Shown piece by piece: positions 61,952 to 64,000 of a DNA stretch of 64,000 nt (position 1 is the stretch's first letter; the number at the start of each line of letters is the position of its first letter). Source of the stretch: Oscillospiraceae bacterium (GTDB lineage: Bacteria > Bacillota > Clostridia > UBA1381 > UBA9506); the NCBI GenBank assembly GCA_015068855.1, contig SVJS01000001.1:1-64000 (forward strand). The letters run 5' to 3'. The notes below the pieces were generated by a model that was not told the DNA's origin, searched no databases, and worked only from the letters and a program-made list of their open reading frames with translations. The position numbers and the translations under genes were made by a program.

Positions 61952-63208
61952 ATGCGATTTGGAATTTGTACATTAGACGAATTTTCCCTGCGGGGAAAAA
62001 CCGTTCTCTGCCGCGTGGATATGAACCAACCCGTGGACCATGAAAACGGAACCTTAAAAAGCACAGCCCGCATTGAGGCTTGTGCTCCCACCTTAGCTGA
62101 GATTTCAAATGCCGGAGCCAAGCTGGTTGTTTTGGCCCACCAAGGCAGCGATATTGAATATAAAAACTTTTACACCACCCGTCCCCATGCTGACGTTTTA
62201 TCCGGTCTTTTGGGGAAACCGGTTACCTTTGTCGAGGATGTTTGCGGCCCTACGGCCCGCGAGGCCATCCGTAACATGAAAGAGGGCGACATCATCCTCT
62301 TAGACAACGTTCGTTTTTGCTCAGAGGAGCAGACCTTGTTTGAAATGAAGCTGCGTCTCTCCCATGAGGAGCAGGCCAAAACCCAGGTGGTTACAAAGCT
62401 TGCGCCCTTAGCGGACCTCTATGTTTGCGACGCTTTTGCCGCGGCGCATCGTGACCAACCCACCTTGTGCGGTTTCGAGCAGGTTTTACCCTCTGCCATG
62501 GGACGCCTGTTTGAAAAGGAATATTGCGTCATCTCCGAGCTGATGGAGGCACCCCAGCGCCCCTGCACCTTTGTGCTGGGCGGTGCCAAAATTTCCGATG
62601 CCTTTTTGATGCTGGAAACCGTGTTGGCCGGCGGCGCGGCTGACCGTGTGCTGACAGGCGGCCTTGTCGGCAACATCCTGCTTTTGGCCAAGGGCGAAAC
62701 CATCGGTCAGGCAAGTGTTGACTTTATCTATAAGAGTAACTATGAGGAATATATCGACAAAGCCCGGGTGCTCTATGAAAAATATGCCGACAAAATTGTG
62801 CTGCCGCATGACCTTGCCTATGTGGAAAACGGTCAGCGCAAGGAGTGTAAAATCGGCGCTGTTCCCTTAGCCATTGGTGCTGTTGATATCGGTTCTGAAA
62901 CGGCAAAGGAATATGTAGACTATATCTTTGCCTCCAAAACTGTTTTTGTGAACGGCCCCATGGGCATCTTTGAAGAAGCACCCACAGAGCTCGGCACCAA
63001 GCTTGTGTTTGAGGCATTGGGCGACACGGATGCCTACACCGTTGTGGGTGGTGGCGACAGCGTAACGGCGGCTAAAAAGTACGAGGTCAATAAAAAAATC
63101 TCCTACATTTGTACCGGTGGCGGCGCACTCATCCGTTTTTTAACCGGCGAGGAACTGCCCGTTGTCAAAGCATTGCGTCATGCAGCCAAAACCTTTGGTG
63201 CGCGCTGA
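61952..63208 (+). CDS. pgk: Phosphoglycerate kinase, archaeal-type
   Basis: 418 residues. N-terminal GKTVLCRVDMNQPVDHENG (~15-33, seen as VLCRVDMNQPV), LAHQGSDIEYKNF (~61-73), LLDNVRFCSEE (~110-120), CDAFAAAHRDQPTL (~153-166), LGGAKISDAF (~209-218) and the C-terminal nucleotide loop VVGGGDSVTAAKK (~366-378). The substitutions (HQGS for the bacterial HLGRP, AFAAAHRDQ for AFGTAHRAH) are those of archaeal PGKs. It should make 3-phosphoglycerate and ATP from the product of the preceding GAPDH, completing a private lower-glycolysis step within the operon. It starts 69 bases after GAPDH behind GGAG. Confidence 0.9.
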   Translation: MRFGICTLDEFSLRGKTVLCRVDMNQPVDHENGTLKSTARIEACAPTLAEISNAGAKLVVLAHQGSDIEYKNFYTTRPHADVLSGLLGKPVTFVEDVCGPTAREAIRNMKEGDIILLDNVRFCSEEQTLFEMKLRLSHEEQAKTQVVTKLAPLADLYVCDAFAAAHRDQPTLCGFEQVLPSAMGRLFEKEYCVISELMEAPQRPCTFVLGGAKISDAFLMLETVLAGGAADRVLTGGLVGNILLLAKGETIGQASVDFIYKSNYEEYIDKARVLYEKYADKIVLPHDLAYVENGQRKECKIGAVPLAIGAVDIGSETAKEYVDYIFASKTVFVNGPMGIFEEAPTELGTKLVFEALGDTDAYTVVGGGDSVTAAKKYEVNKKISYICTGGGALIRFLTGEELPVVKALRHAAKTFGAR

Positions 63209-63224
63209 CGGAAAGGAGCTTTTA

Positions 63225-64000
63225 ATGGATATTTCAATTGGTTTTGCCAAGGAAAACATTTCGTTTTCCATTGACGATAAGAATTTAATTACCGTTCTTG
63301 AGCCCAATCCCCTGGATGGGCCCGTGGGTGGACGCAAAGAGGTTACACGCAGTCTGGAAAATCCCATTGGGGCGCCCCGCCTGTCACAGCTTGTTAAACC
63401 CGGCGAAAAGGTGGTTATGATTACAAGCGACATCACCCGTCCCGTGCCCAGCTACGATGTGATTCCCCCGATTTTAGATGAGCTTTCCTTGGCCGGTGTT
63501 CAGGATGAAGATATTACCCTGGTCTTTGCCTTGGGCTCTCATCGTGCTCACACCGAAGAAGAGCAAATCCGCCTGATTGGGCAAGAGGTTTTTGACCGCA
63601 TTCACTGCCTCGATTTTGACCCTAATGATACCGTTTTGCTCGGTCATTCCTCCGCCGGAACCCCCTATGAGGTCTTTCGTCCGGTGGCAGAGGCAGACCG
63701 TCTCATTTGCATCGGCAACATTGAATTTCACTATTTTGCCGGCTATTCCGGCGGTGCCAAGGCGGTTATGCCGGGCGTTTGCAACCGCAGCTCCATTCAG
63801 TCCAACCACTCCATGATGATTCAGGAGGGCGCTGAAACCGGTCGGATTGAGGGAAACCCCGTCAGAAAAGATATTGATGAAGTGGCCGCTTTCCGTCCCA
63901 TTGATTATATTGTCAATGTCGTTCTGGATGCGCACAAAAAAATCTTAAAGAGTTATGCAGGACACTATATTGAAGCGCATCGTGCGGGCTGTGCCTTTTT
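63225..64000 (+). CDS. LarA-like nickel-dependent racemase/epimerase (3' end outside window)
   Basis: About 258 residues are visible from the ATG at 63225 behind AAAGGAG. It belongs to the LarA family, whose members use a nickel-pincer nucleotide (NPN) cofactor to racemise or epimerise 2-hydroxyacids. Motifs are SDITRPVPSYDVIPPIL (~68-84), ALGSHRAHT with the first catalytic His (~103-111) and NIEFHYFAGYSGGAKAVMPG with the second His and the Lys that binds the pincer (~165-184). Family members act on lactate, malate, sugar acids such as gluconate, and others. The remaining C-terminus and possible larB/C/E maturation genes lie beyond the window. Confidence 0.87.
   Translation, partial: MDISIGFAKENISFSIDDKNLITVLEPNPLDGPVGGRKEVTRSLENPIGAPRLSQLVKPGEKVVMITSDITRPVPSYDVIPPILDELSLAGVQDEDITLVFALGSHRAHTEEEQIRLIGQEVFDRIHCLDFDPNDTVLLGHSSAGTPYEVFRPVAEADRLICIGNIEFHYFAGYSGGAKAVMPGVCNRSSIQSNHSMMIQEGAETGRIEGNPVRKDIDEVAAFRPIDYIVNVVLDAHKKILKSYAGHYIEAHRAGCAF

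Overview
The window looks like chromosomal DNA from a spore-forming anaerobic member of the Clostridia (Bacillota). Supporting signs are a cotJABC spore-coat operon, IreB, a Gx/heptaprenyl-diphosphate-synthase-I membrane protein next to a NusG-II protein, a PPi-dependent phosphofructokinase, a GEMM c-di-GMP riboswitch, AGGAGG ribosome sites and sigma-A promoters with 17-base spacers throughout. A Lachnospirales-like source is my inference. No tRNA, rRNA, CRISPR array, insertion sequence or prophage was seen.

Layout. (1) 1-6.4 kb, visibly AT-richer than the rest, is a c-di-GMP-linked surface/exopolysaccharide locus. A frameshifted Cache-GGDEF diguanylate cyclase lies upstream of a promoter, a c-di-GMP-I riboswitch and a terminator. 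These control VTC polyphosphate polymerase-like, DUF4956/CotH chimera, GT2 glycosyltransferase and solute-binding-GGDEF genes. Several of these genes look rearranged or truncated. (2) 6.5-8.6 kb holds an FAD-oxidoreductase remnant, two small membrane proteins and a lipoprotein. (3) 8.6-11.3 kb is argD-argF-GNAT behind tandem ARG boxes. A divergent HPr/Crh-like gene follows. (4) 11.8-24.8 kb is housekeeping: ligA, mgsA, then a cell-shape/division run (PBP2, mreD, mreC, mreB, maf, Gx protein, NusG-II, dut, U32, queG), then ireB and cobU. (5) 25.2-28 kb holds cotJABC and an acyltransferase/PAP2 pair. (6) 28-51 kb is one long minus-strand capsule/EPS operon of about 20 genes. It starts with a DegT aminotransferase, a PglC-like phosphoglycosyl transferase and six ATP-grasp ligases (five of them in one uninterrupted block after the first), followed by an orphan TRAP permease, glycosyltransferases, a UDP-GlcNAc epimerase, a polymerase, a flippase, a pyruvyltransferase and an FrhB-like protein. 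(7) 51.2-53.6 kb holds pfp and a GntR/FCD regulator. (8) 53.7-64 kb is a plus-strand catabolic operon divergent from the GntR gene.

The most interesting system is region 8. A structured leader precedes genes for a transaldolase-family enzyme, a Zn-dependent dehydrogenase, a complete E1alpha/E1beta/E2/E3 2-oxoacid or acetoin dehydrogenase complex, archaeal-type (type II) GAPDH, archaeal-type phosphoglycerate kinase and a LarA-like nickel-dependent racemase/epimerase (cut by the window edge). Together these look like a dedicated route that splits a sugar or sugar acid, takes the triose phosphate to 3-phosphoglycerate with its own enzymes, and converts the other fragment to an acyl-CoA. The substrate cannot be read from the sequence.

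The second noteworthy system is the EPS operon with its block of ATP-grasp ligases, which suggests amide or ester decoration of a glycan with amino acids or similar acids.
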